From contig NZ_CP042831.1 in the NCBI RefSeq assembly GCF_008000935.1, forward strand, positions 2,418,001 through 2,482,000: DNA of 64,000 nt, read 5' to 3'. Source of the DNA: Flavobacterium alkalisoli (GTDB lineage: Bacteria; Bacteroidota; Bacteroidia; Flavobacteriales; Flavobacteriaceae). Of the stretch, positions 25,216-33,644 are shown piece after piece. Within the stretch, counting starts at the first letter, position 1, and every line of letters begins with the position of its first letter. Under the pieces are notes generated by a model. The model made no database searches. It saw only the letters and a program-made list of their open reading frames with translations, and was not told the DNA's origin. The translations under genes were made by a program, and so were the position numbers.

Positions 25216-26790
25216 TTAAGGTGTTATTGTAATAAGCTGTAAAGTGCTTAAATCTAATTTTTTTAATAACTCAATATCAGTGTTATTAATAACATTATCT
25301 ACCACTTTAATTTGTCTGGTTCGATTATTGTCCATAAAAAACAGGTCAAATCCCGTTGCCTGTAGGTTCTCAGTTTTAGGGTCTGTTAACACCTCTGTAA
25401 TCCATTTAAAAAACAGTTGGTAGTTATGTTCACTAAAAAAATGAAGAGCCTCTGTACCTGTATTGTTTATGTATAAGGTATAGAGCGTATCATCATCTTT
25501 AAGTTTACAGTTAACGCCATAAACCCTGCTGCAAAATGAATTTTCGTCTATTTTTACCTGTACAGTATTACTTTCGGGCAGTTTGTAAAAAGTAACCTTA
25601 TCATCATACTCCATAGCGTTATTACTGCTTTCAAAACGTATTGCTTTTGTTGTTACCGCCCTTAACGCACCGGAATAGTTCATAGTAAAACTAAGGTTGT
25701 CGTCATTCTCACAGGATATGTAAGCAACAGGCCTTTCCTGTATCTTTATTGCACTAGCAGCATTTATAACGCCTGCATCTGTATAAAGGTTTGAGGCCAG
25801 GTAGCAGTTATCAGTATTAAGCCCTTCGCTTTTTATTTTAAGGGTAACGGTTACATAAACATTATCAGATATATCGCCCATAGGCCTTGCCCTCTGGCTG
25901 ATAGTCAGGTTATTTGGCGAAAGTGAAAAACCTGTTTTCATGCGTTTCAGTTTTACTGCTACCGCTTCTTTAATGCTTTCACCATTTATATAGCCTACTT
26001 CACCACCATAGCCAAGACTGCCTTCCTGACTGTTTGTGTTTTCGCTGCCGGAACTGCCTGATGTTGTTATATTACCACCCCTTCCTATGCTTCCCAGTAG
26101 GTTGCCGTCTTCGTCATAAACATTCTTTACAGAAGAGTTGTTTTTTTCTTTAGATGTATCGCTGCTGTCGGTCGTGGTATTAGAGTTAGAAAAACCTATA
26201 GAGTTACTGGCTGTAAGTTTAGATTCAAACTTTACATCTTTAGTACGTTCGGCAGTACCCAAGTCAATTTCCTCAAACTCATTTTCCAGTTTGTTAATGT
26301 TGTAAAAGTAAAATTTAGAGGAACTGTCCAGGCTTAGTGTAGTGTTTAAAAACTCTAAACGCGTGTTAGGGTGCATAAGCCTCCCGTCGTTAAAATATTG
26401 CTTGATGTTAGAAAAGACAAACAGCACCTGGTATTCATCGTAGTTAGTTTTACCCGGACCGGGTGTTCCCTTTTTTTTATCAGACAAAGGTTTTTTAAGT
26501 AACTCAATAAACTTTTCGGCATTATTTTCCTTTTCAGAAAGGAGTTTCATATACAGGTGAGGAAGTGAATCTCTTAAATCGGTCATCATAATAAGCTTTT
26601 CCTCTTCACCTGCAGGTTTAGATACAGGTAGTATACTAACGTTTACTTTTAGTACATCGTTTTTAAGGGTGGTATTGTCATACTTATACTTACCTCTTAT
26701 CAGGTTACTGAATTTTGGTTTTGCACACGAAGTGACTAAAAATATAAATCCTAAAAAGGCTAGTAATTTTATTGATAATGTCTTTTTCAT
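25216..26790 (-). CDS. Large lipoprotein, unknown function
   Basis: 524 residues; signal ends in LVTSC (Cys22). The first about 185 residues are alpha/beta. A low-complexity Ser/Thr/Asn/Gly region follows (about 200-270, with SNSNTTTDSSDTS), then a beta-rich C-terminal half. No family recognised. The linker looks like a surface-protein spacer. It begins 2 bp after the 156-residue gene, so the two form an operon. Confidence 0.7.
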   Translation of the reverse strand: MKKTLSIKLLAFLGFIFLVTSCAKPKFSNLIRGKYKYDNTTLKNDVLKVNVSILPVSKPAGEEEKLIMMTDLRDSLPHLYMKLLSEKENNAEKFIELLKKPLSDKKKGTPGPGKTNYDEYQVLFVFSNIKQYFNDGRLMHPNTRLEFLNTTLSLDSSSKFYFYNINKLENEFEEIDLGTAERTKDVKFESKLTASNSIGFSNSNTTTDSSDTSKEKNNSSVKNVYDEDGNLLGSIGRGGNITTSGSSGSENTNSQEGSLGYGGEVGYINGESIKEAVAVKLKRMKTGFSLSPNNLTISQRARPMGDISDNVYVTVTLKIKSEGLNTDNCYLASNLYTDAGVINAASAIKIQERPVAYISCENDDNLSFTMNYSGALRAVTTKAIRFESSNNAMEYDDKVTFYKLPESNTVQVKIDENSFCSRVYGVNCKLKDDDTLYTLYINNTGTEALHFFSEHNYQLFFKWITEVLTDPKTENLQATGFDLFFMDNNRTRQIKVVDNVINNTDIELLKKLDLSTLQLITITP

Positions 26791-26792
26791 GG

Positions 26793-27263
26793 CTATTTTA
26801 ATTTAAAGATTTTATACGTACTGCTGCTGTGAGGTAATTTGTCACAACCGTCTGGAGATAATCTGATAAAGTCGGCAATAAAATCTTTTTGTAATGGTGT
26901 TCCGCTACATTTAATTATACTGTTGTTTACAGAGTAGTAGTTAGTGTGTTCGGGTATGGTTACATCATTTTTTAATGATATATTGGCACGTATCCTTATT
27001 TCATCTCCTGCTTTGGGTAGGGGTAATACATTTACGGTAAAGTTTTCTATACTTTGGTTAAGCATCTTTCTTATATAGTTTTTACTATAGCCTGAAAGTT
27101 CTACTATACTGGCATTTGTGGTGTTTCCTGCAGATTTGGAAATTTTAATCTCAGCTTTTTTAACTTTACCATGGTAAATAGTTTCATGCACAAATGTTAC
27201 AGTATTTGTTTTGCTTTTTTCCTGTTGCATTTTAATTAATGCATCATAAATTTTTTGTTTCAT
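26793..27263 (-). CDS. Hypothetical protein in operon with large lipoprotein
   Basis: 156 residues, no signal peptide, predicted soluble. Polar/basic with VTFVHETIYHGKVKKAEIKIS and FTVNVLPLPKAGDEIRI strands. Unknown family. Cotranscribed with the downstream lipoprotein (gap 2 bp); the upstream 293-residue gene is separated from it by a terminator. Confidence 0.6.
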   Translation of the reverse strand: MKQKIYDALIKMQQEKSKTNTVTFVHETIYHGKVKKAEIKISKSAGNTTNASIVELSGYSKNYIRKMLNQSIENFTVNVLPLPKAGDEIRIRANISLKNDVTIPEHTNYYSVNNSIIKCSGTPLQKDFIADFIRLSPDGCDKLPHSSSTYKIFKLK

Positions 27264-27363
27264 AACGGTAAGGTTTTAATTTGTTGAAATACAGTTTTTT
27301 AAAAAGTAAATTTACTTTTATAATAAAGGTGATGCCATACCTATTACTGGGTATTTTTATCTG

Positions 27364-27406
27364 TAAAAAACAGAACCCCTTATTGATTAGGCAATAAGGG
27401 GTTCTT
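27364..27406 (-). terminator. Terminator after the 293-residue gene
   Basis: Stem AGAACCCCTTATTG/CAATAAGGGGTTCT; on the minus strand a run of six T residues follows after a G. Confidence 0.8.
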
Positions 27407-27424
27407 GATATGAAAAAGAATCTG

Positions 27425-28306
27425 CTAATTAAAATAACTCATTTCAAGGCGGCTTTCCAGTATAGATACTGCCGGGAAGTAAGCTGCACCCATTTTGGTA
27501 AGCCTTTCAAGCGCCTGTGTAACAAGTCGCTGGTTTTCGCTCATACCTCTTGAAGCCACCAGTGTGGTTCTGTCGCCAAAGCCTCTTTCCTCAAGTCGGG
27601 CTCTTAGGCGTTCTACCGCACCGTTTAGCTTTTCGTCTCTTGCCATCCAGTCGTCTATGGTAATTTTGCCTTCGGCAAGGCTATCGGTAAGTGCTGCCTG
27701 TACACGTTTCATGTTAAGCAGGTTTTGTACATCTATAGCGGCCTCATCAAAATTCCCCTGATTTTTTAGATCCTGTATACTGTATACTAATCTATAAAAA
27801 ATAACGGTTGAGGTTACAGACTCACTGCCAAAGGTTTCTTCCTCCTGTAAGCTGGCTGTGGTAGCCGAAAGGAAAGCAAAAATACCCGGTGCCAGCCTGT
27901 TCATTGAAAACGATATGCTGGCAGCAGCAGTAGATTTAGATTTGGCAGCTTCTGATACCGAATTAACTAAATCGGTATACGATTTTATTGCCTCGTCGCT
28001 AAACGCCTGCTGAAAAGTTTTTGTATCCTTGTTTGCCGCTACGGCCTTAAGCGTGTCTTTAATAACACTTGCAATTTTATCAAGGCTAAACTCGTAGCTG
28101 TATTCTACCTTAATGTAGCTGTTTTTACCCAGTAGGGTAGCATCGTCTACTCGTGCATCCAGCAGGTCTTTGTCTACTCTGCTGTTAAACTCTTTAGTAA
28201 GCTCTTCCTCTCGTGCTTTTACCGAGTCGGTTAGCTTGTCCAGCTGTTGCTGTGCGGTTACTGATTTGTCGGCTACTCTTTCTACCGACGCTGTTCTGCA
28301 TGCCAT
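27425..28306 (-). CDS. Helical hypothetical protein
   Basis: 293 residues, Ala-rich and almost wholly helical, with a charged coiled-coil-like start (VTAQQQLDKLTDSVKAREEE), a middle with Ala/Ser-rich helices and a C-terminal part with DWMARDEKLNGAVERLRAR. The N-terminal MACRTASVE contains an early Cys but no hydrophobic signal. Unknown family. Higher GC and codon use than the two genes downstream. A terminator separates it from them. Confidence 0.65.
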   Translation of the reverse strand: MACRTASVERVADKSVTAQQQLDKLTDSVKAREEELTKEFNSRVDKDLLDARVDDATLLGKNSYIKVEYSYEFSLDKIASVIKDTLKAVAANKDTKTFQQAFSDEAIKSYTDLVNSVSEAAKSKSTAAASISFSMNRLAPGIFAFLSATTASLQEEETFGSESVTSTVIFYRLVYSIQDLKNQGNFDEAAIDVQNLLNMKRVQAALTDSLAEGKITIDDWMARDEKLNGAVERLRARLEERGFGDRTTLVASRGMSENQRLVTQALERLTKMGAAYFPAVSILESRLEMSYFN

Positions 28307-28536
28307 AATTAAAATTTTTAGTTGGTTAAGTTTCCTACTCTTTTGGCTTTTCGGAAAATACGCCCCGTTTATATAGTGATTTGCGGCTCCACTAAAAATG
28401 GCATTATTGGTAAGGCAGGGGAGTGCTTATTTACAGTGGTAAAGGTAGATGGTGTAATTGGTTAAGGTTCAGGTGGTATTACCTGAATTTTAAAAACAGG
28501 TAATATTATGTAGGTGTAATTGTAAAATGTGTAAGA

Positions 28537-29649
28537 TTATAAAAGCAGCAAAAGATATCCTGCTACGCTGCCGCCCAAAATAATATATGCACTGTTTATT
28601 TTGTAATGAAAAGCAGCCACAATAGCCAGGAGGGCTATAATTACAGTACGCCAGTTGGTAACGCTTTCCTGTGCCATGCTAAAGCATACTGCTGCAATTA
28701 CAGCTACCGCAGCCACATTTACGGCATCAAGAAAAGCGCAGAAAAGAGAAGAGGATTCCAGCTTTTTCATAATAGGGCCTATAAAGCCCACAAATACAAA
28801 AGAGGGTATAAATATACCTATAGTAGCTACTATGGCGCCCCATAATCCGTTAATTTGGTAGCCTATAAAAGTAACCGACGAAAATACTGGTCCGGGTGTA
28901 AACTGCCCTACGGCTATAGCATCTATAAGCTGGTTTTTGGTAAGCATTCCTGTCGCAACCAGTTCGGTATCTAAAAAAGCAAACAGGGCATAGCCGCTGC
29001 CATATAATATGGCACCTACCTTGAGAAAAATTAAAAATAACTTTATGTTTTGACTGTTAAATGCTTCAGGCGAAAACAGTATTATAATTCCCGAAGGAGT
29101 AAAACTGAATGTTTTTTTGTTTTGTAGAGAAAAAAGGAACATAAACAGCAGGCCGGCACCAAACATAAGGTATATTTCGCTTATTCCCATAATGGCAAGT
29201 AGCAGTACTGTTAATCCCAAAACTCCCAGTATGAAAGACTTTATTGCTTTCTTTCCCAACGGATAAACGGCACTGAGTATTATTGCTATAACAGCAGGCT
29301 TAATACCATAAACAAATGGCTGTACTTGTGGCAGGCTTCCGTAGGTTTTGTATAGCCAAGCAAAAGCACCGGTAATTAAAACTGCCGGAAGTATAAAGCA
29401 AATTCCTGCAGCAATAAGTCCTTTCCATCCGGCACGGTTATAGCCTGTGTGTATGGCTATTTCTGTACTATTGGGCCCCGGTATAAGGTTTACTGCACCA
29501 ATTATGTTTAAAAAGTGCTGTTGGGTCATCCACTTACGTTTAGTAACCACTTCCTGCTGCATCATTGCTATATGTGCTGCGGGTCCGCCAAAGGCAGTAA
29601 TCCCCAGCTTTAAAAACAATAAAGCAACCTCTTTCACCTTGTTATCCAT
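28537..29649 (-). CDS. chrA: ChrA-type chromate transporter
   Basis: 370-residue inner-membrane transporter of the CHR superfamily with two homologous halves of about 180 residues. Half one starts GITAFGGPAAHIAMM with NLIPGPNSTEIA; half two has GSGYALFAFLDTELV and AVGQFTPGPVFSSVTFIGY. It exports chromate by proton antiport in studied members; the substrate in Bacteroidetes is not proven. Stand-alone gene. Confidence 0.88.
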   Translation of the reverse strand: MDNKVKEVALLFLKLGITAFGGPAAHIAMMQQEVVTKRKWMTQQHFLNIIGAVNLIPGPNSTEIAIHTGYNRAGWKGLIAAGICFILPAVLITGAFAWLYKTYGSLPQVQPFVYGIKPAVIAIILSAVYPLGKKAIKSFILGVLGLTVLLLAIMGISEIYLMFGAGLLFMFLFSLQNKKTFSFTPSGIIILFSPEAFNSQNIKLFLIFLKVGAILYGSGYALFAFLDTELVATGMLTKNQLIDAIAVGQFTPGPVFSSVTFIGYQINGLWGAIVATIGIFIPSFVFVGFIGPIMKKLESSSLFCAFLDAVNVAAVAVIAAVCFSMAQESVTNWRTVIIALLAIVAAFHYKINSAYIILGGSVAGYLLLLL

Positions 29650-29778
29650 AACTGTAAAATGATTTTAAAGATATGTATAATCTTATAAGCTATATGTAAA
29701 ATTTTAGTAAAACCTTGACGGTTTATGTAAGCAGGATTTTATAATTTAGGCATACATAAACAAACAATTAATACCACC

Positions 29779-30243
29779 ATGAACCTTAAAACACTACTTG
29801 CAGCCTTTTGCATTGCGTGTGTTAGTGCCTGCTCTGTAATATGCGAAGACGATGATGCTCCGCAAGACACAGCACAAACACTTTTTACCGGTAATGTTGT
29901 AGGCACCTGGAAAACCGTTGCCCTTTATGAGTATGACGGCGACCATGTTCCGTTAGGGTGTACCCAACCTGACACGCCTAATCAGGATGTTCTTTTTACC
30001 TTTTACAGCGATAATACCTTTACCGTAGAGCACAACTGTAATGAGGCTTTGCCGTATAACGAAGGCACCTATACTACAGATGGTCATGTGCTAACACTTA
30101 CTATGGGCAACGGCGAGTTAAAAGAAACAGCCCACATGACCGATACCGATGAGAATAGTAATACACTGGCCTTTAGGTTTTTTGGTATTGGTAGTGACCA
30201 AGCCATGTTGGGAGGATATAAGCTTGAGATACAAAAAATATAA
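29779..30243 (+). CDS. Lipocalin-like lipoprotein, copy 1
   Basis: 154 residues; signal ends SACS (lipobox). Mature part begins with an acidic linker, then a single beta-barrel domain with GTWKTVALYEYDG, VLFTFYSDNTFTVEHNC and EALPYNEGTYTTDGHVLTL, the pattern of the lipocalin-like domains common in Bacteroidetes lipoproteins. Ligand unknown. The next gene is a paralog. Confidence 0.78.
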   Translation: MNLKTLLAAFCIACVSACSVICEDDDAPQDTAQTLFTGNVVGTWKTVALYEYDGDHVPLGCTQPDTPNQDVLFTFYSDNTFTVEHNCNEALPYNEGTYTTDGHVLTLTMGNGELKETAHMTDTDENSNTLAFRFFGIGSDQAMLGGYKLEIQKI

Positions 30244-30334
30244 CTTTTAGTTAAATTTTAAGAAATCGTTAATATATTGTTTCACATCATTCGTTTAGAT
30301 TAGCGACCTGTATTTATTTTAAAAACAAAAAACT

Positions 30335-30847
30335 ATGAAAAAACTGGTTGCAGTATTATTTGTTGCATTGGCTTTTGCCTGCAGCTCAGACGACGATGTT
30401 GAAAATGTAGACAATGGTTTACATAACCCGTACACCGGCGATGTGCTTGGAGAATGGAAAGTTGTTGCAGTGTCTTATGATGGTGAAGAGTTCCCTCTAG
30501 GGTGCGAACTTGAAACACCAACAGAACAGGACGTGTACTTTACCTTTTTAGAAGACAACACTTTTACCGTAGAGCATAATTGTGGTGAAGCGCTGCCTTA
30601 TTATGGCGGTACTTATACCAAAACCGGAAATGTGTTAACGCTTATTTTTGATAATGATACCGAAGAGGTTATTCAGGAAAAAGCGCACATGGTAGTTGTT
30701 CAGGAAGATGATCCTGAAACAGAAGAAGTGGAAAGCTTTGTACTGGAGTGGAGATTTGGTATTGGAAACAGCGGAATGCTTGAAAATTTTGACGTTCAGG
30801 TAGAAAAGCAGGTTCCTTTAGAAGAAACTCCTCCTGTAGAAGATTAA
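30335..30847 (+). CDS. Lipocalin-like lipoprotein, copy 2
   Basis: 170 residues; lipobox FACS. Same domain as the preceding gene, with near-identical core DNTFTVEHNCGEALPY and WKVVAVSYDGEEFPLGC. The extra C-terminal tail is acidic and Pro-rich. A tandem duplication; both copies are intact. Confidence 0.78.
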   Translation: MKKLVAVLFVALAFACSSDDDVENVDNGLHNPYTGDVLGEWKVVAVSYDGEEFPLGCELETPTEQDVYFTFLEDNTFTVEHNCGEALPYYGGTYTKTGNVLTLIFDNDTEEVIQEKAHMVVVQEDDPETEEVESFVLEWRFGIGNSGMLENFDVQVEKQVPLEETPPVED

Positions 30848-30877
30848 TTAAGGAAACAATAATCAATTCAATAGATG

Positions 30878-30916
30878 TTAAAGGCCCTGCACATTTTGTG
30901 TGGGGCTTTTGCTTTT
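30878..30916 (+). terminator. Terminator after the lipocalin-like pair
   Basis: Stem GCCCTGCACA/TGTGTGGGGC (with G-T pairs) and TTTTGCTTTTT tail. Confidence 0.75.
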
Positions 30917-30987
30917 TAAACCTGAATGTTAAAAAAAGACGGAAAATTTGTATCTTTAACACGAACCAATTTACACACAAAAAAACC

Positions 30988-31263
30988 ATGGACACGATAG
31001 ACTATACCGAGCTGGAGAGCAGGTTTCACTGTGCATGCCAGGATGTTATAGGAGAACTTTCTATACAGTATAAAACCAACTATCACGGTACAGGTAAGCT
31101 TGAAACTTTTTTTTCTCTTATACAAAGCGAGTTTGAAAGGGTAGTGGAAATATTTTCACACAGCAATAACCTCGCAGAGGATAGGGAAGCCATGCGCCGT
31201 ATACAGGCCATAGCTAAAGAACATGCAAAAAAGTGCGTAGACGATTACGGAAGAGTCAGGTAA
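30988..31263 (+). CDS. Small hypothetical protein
   Basis: 91 residues from ATG 30988; the longer frame starts inside the preceding terminator. Soluble, helical, with Cys pair CACQ and a C-terminal helix AIAKEHAKKCVDDYG. Preceded by a near-consensus TATCTTTA box at about 30950. Unknown function. Confidence 0.55.
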   Translation: MDTIDYTELESRFHCACQDVIGELSIQYKTNYHGTGKLETFFSLIQSEFERVVEIFSHSNNLAEDREAMRRIQAIAKEHAKKCVDDYGRVR

Positions 31264-31289
31264 TGTACTGTTGTAGGTAACACGCTTTT

Positions 31290-31400
31290 CTACCAAAAAT
31301 GAAGATAAAAAGAGCGAGTATGTGCTTTTAGGTACCATGTTTAGCTACAGAGCTGCTATAGTGGCGGGTATTGTTATATGCCGGATGCTTATATTCGGAT
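31290..31400 (+). pseudogene. Possible remnant of a small membrane protein
   Basis: An open phase without start codon reads KNEDKKSEYVLLGTMFSYR followed by a short hydrophobic helix and a stop. It looks like the C-terminal end of a decayed gene. Weak evidence; the rest of 31264-31492 is featureless. Confidence 0.25.
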
Positions 31401-31492
31401 AAGTTTTTTAGTGTTAAAATAGTTTTCGGCATTATTCTTGGAAATGCTGTTCTAATCATAAAAACAATTATCAATCTAAAAAACCAACAAAA

Positions 31493-32080
31493 ATGAAAAA
31501 ACTTTTTACTATTGTGGCTTTAGCAGCTACTTCTCTAATTTTTGCACAGGATAATACCGACAGCAGCAGCGCTACTAAAAAAGTGACTACCATAAGCGGT
31601 ATGGGGATGTTTTCTGATCCTTCTCAATTTGGACTTTCGTTTGAATTTGAAGGTCTAAGATGTGGTCATGGACACTCTAAAAAAAGCACTCAGCTTGTAA
31701 ACCTTTCTTTTGGTGTAATGGAGTATGATAGTGGTATTATTAATAACATTAACGGACAGGGAGGTGTAATAGAAATAGGATCCAGACAGTATTACAGCAA
31801 AGGTGATAAACTGGAAGGACTTTATACAAGTAACTACCTTTCTTACGGAAACATTAAGTTTGACCAGGATTTTCTTGAAGGCAAGTTTGAAGGTAATTAC
31901 AGCTATTTCTCTTTCTTTAGTCCGGAGTTAGGTTACAAAATGGTTTTTGGTAACTTTACGGTAGATCCTTTTATTGGAGCTACATGGAAAATAGAAATTA
32001 AAGGAAAAGGAGATATAGACAATAAAAATGTAGATGAGTGGGCACCGCGTGCCGGTATAAAACTAGGTTTTATCTTCTAA
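31493..32080 (+). CDS. Outer-membrane beta-barrel-like secreted protein
   Basis: 195 residues, signal peptide cleaved after IFAQ. The mature part alternates hydrophobic residues (FGLSFEFEGL, QLVNLSFGVMEY, YLSYGNIKF, FFSPELGYKMVF) and ends with aromatic Phe (GIKLGFIF), the outer-membrane insertion signal. Probably an 8-stranded barrel. Role unknown. Confidence 0.75.
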   Translation: MKKLFTIVALAATSLIFAQDNTDSSSATKKVTTISGMGMFSDPSQFGLSFEFEGLRCGHGHSKKSTQLVNLSFGVMEYDSGIINNINGQGGVIEIGSRQYYSKGDKLEGLYTSNYLSYGNIKFDQDFLEGKFEGNYSYFSFFSPELGYKMVFGNFTVDPFIGATWKIEIKGKGDIDNKNVDEWAPRAGIKLGFIF

Positions 32081-32085
32081 AGAAA

Positions 32086-32123
32086 TAAAAAAAATCCTGT
32101 TCACTTTGAACAGGATTTTTTTT
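32086..32123. terminator. Bidirectional terminator at the left edge of the phage-like region
   Basis: Stem AAAATCCTGTTCA/TGAACAGGATTTT with A-tract and T-tract on either side, between convergent genes. Confidence 0.9.
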
Positions 32124-32129
32124 ATTAAG

Positions 32130-32771
32130 CTATTTTAATAGTAGTCCGCCAACAATACCTATTCCCAACCATACATACCATTTTCTATACAAAGGCTGCC
32201 TAATGTTAACCTGAGCAGAGGAGAGTTGGTTAACCTCAATGTAAGGGTTAGAGAAGGTAATATCGGTAGTAAGTGTTTCCTTTCCTAAAAACCATTTGCG
32301 TTTGTATCCGGTTACAATAGCCGCACCCGTATGAGTAATAAAAGGGGAGAGGATAAGGCTATCGTTTGTAACTTTATATTTAAAGCTAAACCATTTATCA
32401 AACCTGTTACCGGTAATACTGAATCTGGGTAAACTATCAACAGGGTTTTTAAAGACAGTGACTAGAGTATCAATTTTTGTTTGTGTACTATATTTTATAA
32501 CCGAATTTACTGAGCTGAACTCGGCTGTAAGGGTTTTTAGTTGTTTATCCTTTTGGATTATAACCTTATCAAGTTGCTCTTTTTGTAATTCAAGTGTTTT
32601 TATAGTAGCCGTTTGATTGCCAAGCCTGTTTTTATAGTAGGAAACGGTATCTGTAAGTGCTGTTAAATTACTATTATACATCTCCTTTTCCCTGAAACCA
32701 GACTTACACTGAGATACTATAATTACTAATAGAATAAGAGAGATACAGTAAGGAATTAAACGCCTCACCAT
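32130..32771 (-). CDS. Phage spanin-like lipoprotein (lysis accessory)
   Basis: 213 residues: N-terminal hydrophobic segment ending VSQC (Cys22), a long coiled coil (about 35-95), a beta region and a C-terminal hydrophobic helix (WYVWLGIGIVGGLLLK). Position directly after the endolysin, with 7-bp overlap, and the Rz-like design (membrane anchor plus coiled coil) suggest a role in outer-membrane disruption. Inference from position and shape. Confidence 0.6.
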   Translation of the reverse strand: MVRRLIPYCISLILLVIIVSQCKSGFREKEMYNSNLTALTDTVSYYKNRLGNQTATIKTLELQKEQLDKVIIQKDKQLKTLTAEFSSVNSVIKYSTQTKIDTLVTVFKNPVDSLPRFSITGNRFDKWFSFKYKVTNDSLILSPFITHTGAAIVTGYKRKWFLGKETLTTDITFSNPYIEVNQLSSAQVNIRQPLYRKWYVWLGIGIVGGLLLK

Positions 32772-33139
32772 CTTACTTTAGTTCCTCGAATATCATAATG
32801 TACAAAGGTTGGATAAACCCCAAGGCCCCCTTGTTTCATTTTCCCCTGATCAATAAGGGTTTCAATAGCTTCAGCTATTTGCATAGGCTGCAATCCGGTA
32901 ACCGAAATATCGGCTGCCGACGCTGTAAGATGCTGACTTTTTGATGCGCCTCCCACTTTTTTATTGTGGCTTTTGGTACGATATCCACTCCCTGAAATTA
33001 GTATTGGCTTATCCAGGAATGATCGTAATATCTCAAGGTTTTGTGCTACTTCTGTGGCATTGGCTATATACTTTTGAGGCACTTGAGTACCGTCTTTACA
33101 ATTGAATTCCTGTAAAGAGAAATTTTGAGTTAACTTCAT
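32765..33139 (-). CDS. Peptidase M15 endolysin (D-Ala-D-Ala carboxypeptidase-like)
   Basis: 124-residue zinc peptidase of the M15A type found in Bacteroidetes phages; cleaves peptidoglycan stem peptides at lysis. Zinc site residues are His70 and Asp77 (SQHLTASAADI) and His114 (FVHYDIRG); Arg54 is in SGYRT. Start FSLQEF is typical. No signal peptide, consistent with holin-dependent release. Located between holin and spanin-like genes. Confidence 0.88.
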   Translation of the reverse strand: MKLTQNFSLQEFNCKDGTQVPQKYIANATEVAQNLEILRSFLDKPILISGSGYRTKSHNKKVGGASKSQHLTASAADISVTGLQPMQIAEAIETLIDQGKMKQGGLGVYPTFVHYDIRGTKVRW

Positions 33140-33143
33140 ATAA

Positions 33144-33611
33144 TCATGATTTAAAAATCTTTTGGTATTTATCGGGTATAAGGTGCAGTATCTTTTTAAA
33201 GATGTTTATTCCCCCTGCACGTTCAATGTTTTCGCCAATACTCCATGTTTCTATAAAGGCAAAAAGATAGATGGCAAGCACCGGCAGGGTAAGTTCCCTG
33301 CCAAATGTGTTAAATAGTGTCAGGTTTTTAAATACGCATTGGTCTATCACAAAAGAAATTATGAGGTATACACCATATTCCCAAAACACTTTTTTCATCC
33401 AGTTTCTAAGTCCGCTACTGGATATTTCATTCCAAAAATATTTTTTAAACGGATTGAAGATAAGTCCCTTTACCATAGCCTGAGCATGTATGGAAGTTGC
33501 CGTATCAAGGCAGGTGCTTATAATAAAAAACACAAGTGCGGGAATAAGGTCGGTATAACAGGCCAGAAGCCCTGATATAAGAGTTGAAATAAAAATCCAT
33601 ATTTTTTCCAC
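33144..33611 (-). CDS. Phage holin
   Basis: 155 residues with four hydrophobic helices and the pattern of the Bacteroidetes phage holin 4 family: FFIISTCLDTATSIHAQAMV, then SSSGLRNWMKKVFWEYGVYL and a C-terminal ENIERAGGINIFKK. Forms membrane lesions for endolysin release. Directly upstream of the M15 gene (gap 4 bp). Confidence 0.82.
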   Translation of the reverse strand: MEKIWIFISTLISGLLACYTDLIPALVFFIISTCLDTATSIHAQAMVKGLIFNPFKKYFWNEISSSGLRNWMKKVFWEYGVYLIISFVIDQCVFKNLTLFNTFGRELTLPVLAIYLFAFIETWSIGENIERAGGINIFKKILHLIPDKYQKIFKS

Positions 33612-33644
33612 AATAACAATATTTCAGAAATATTTAGTGAATTC

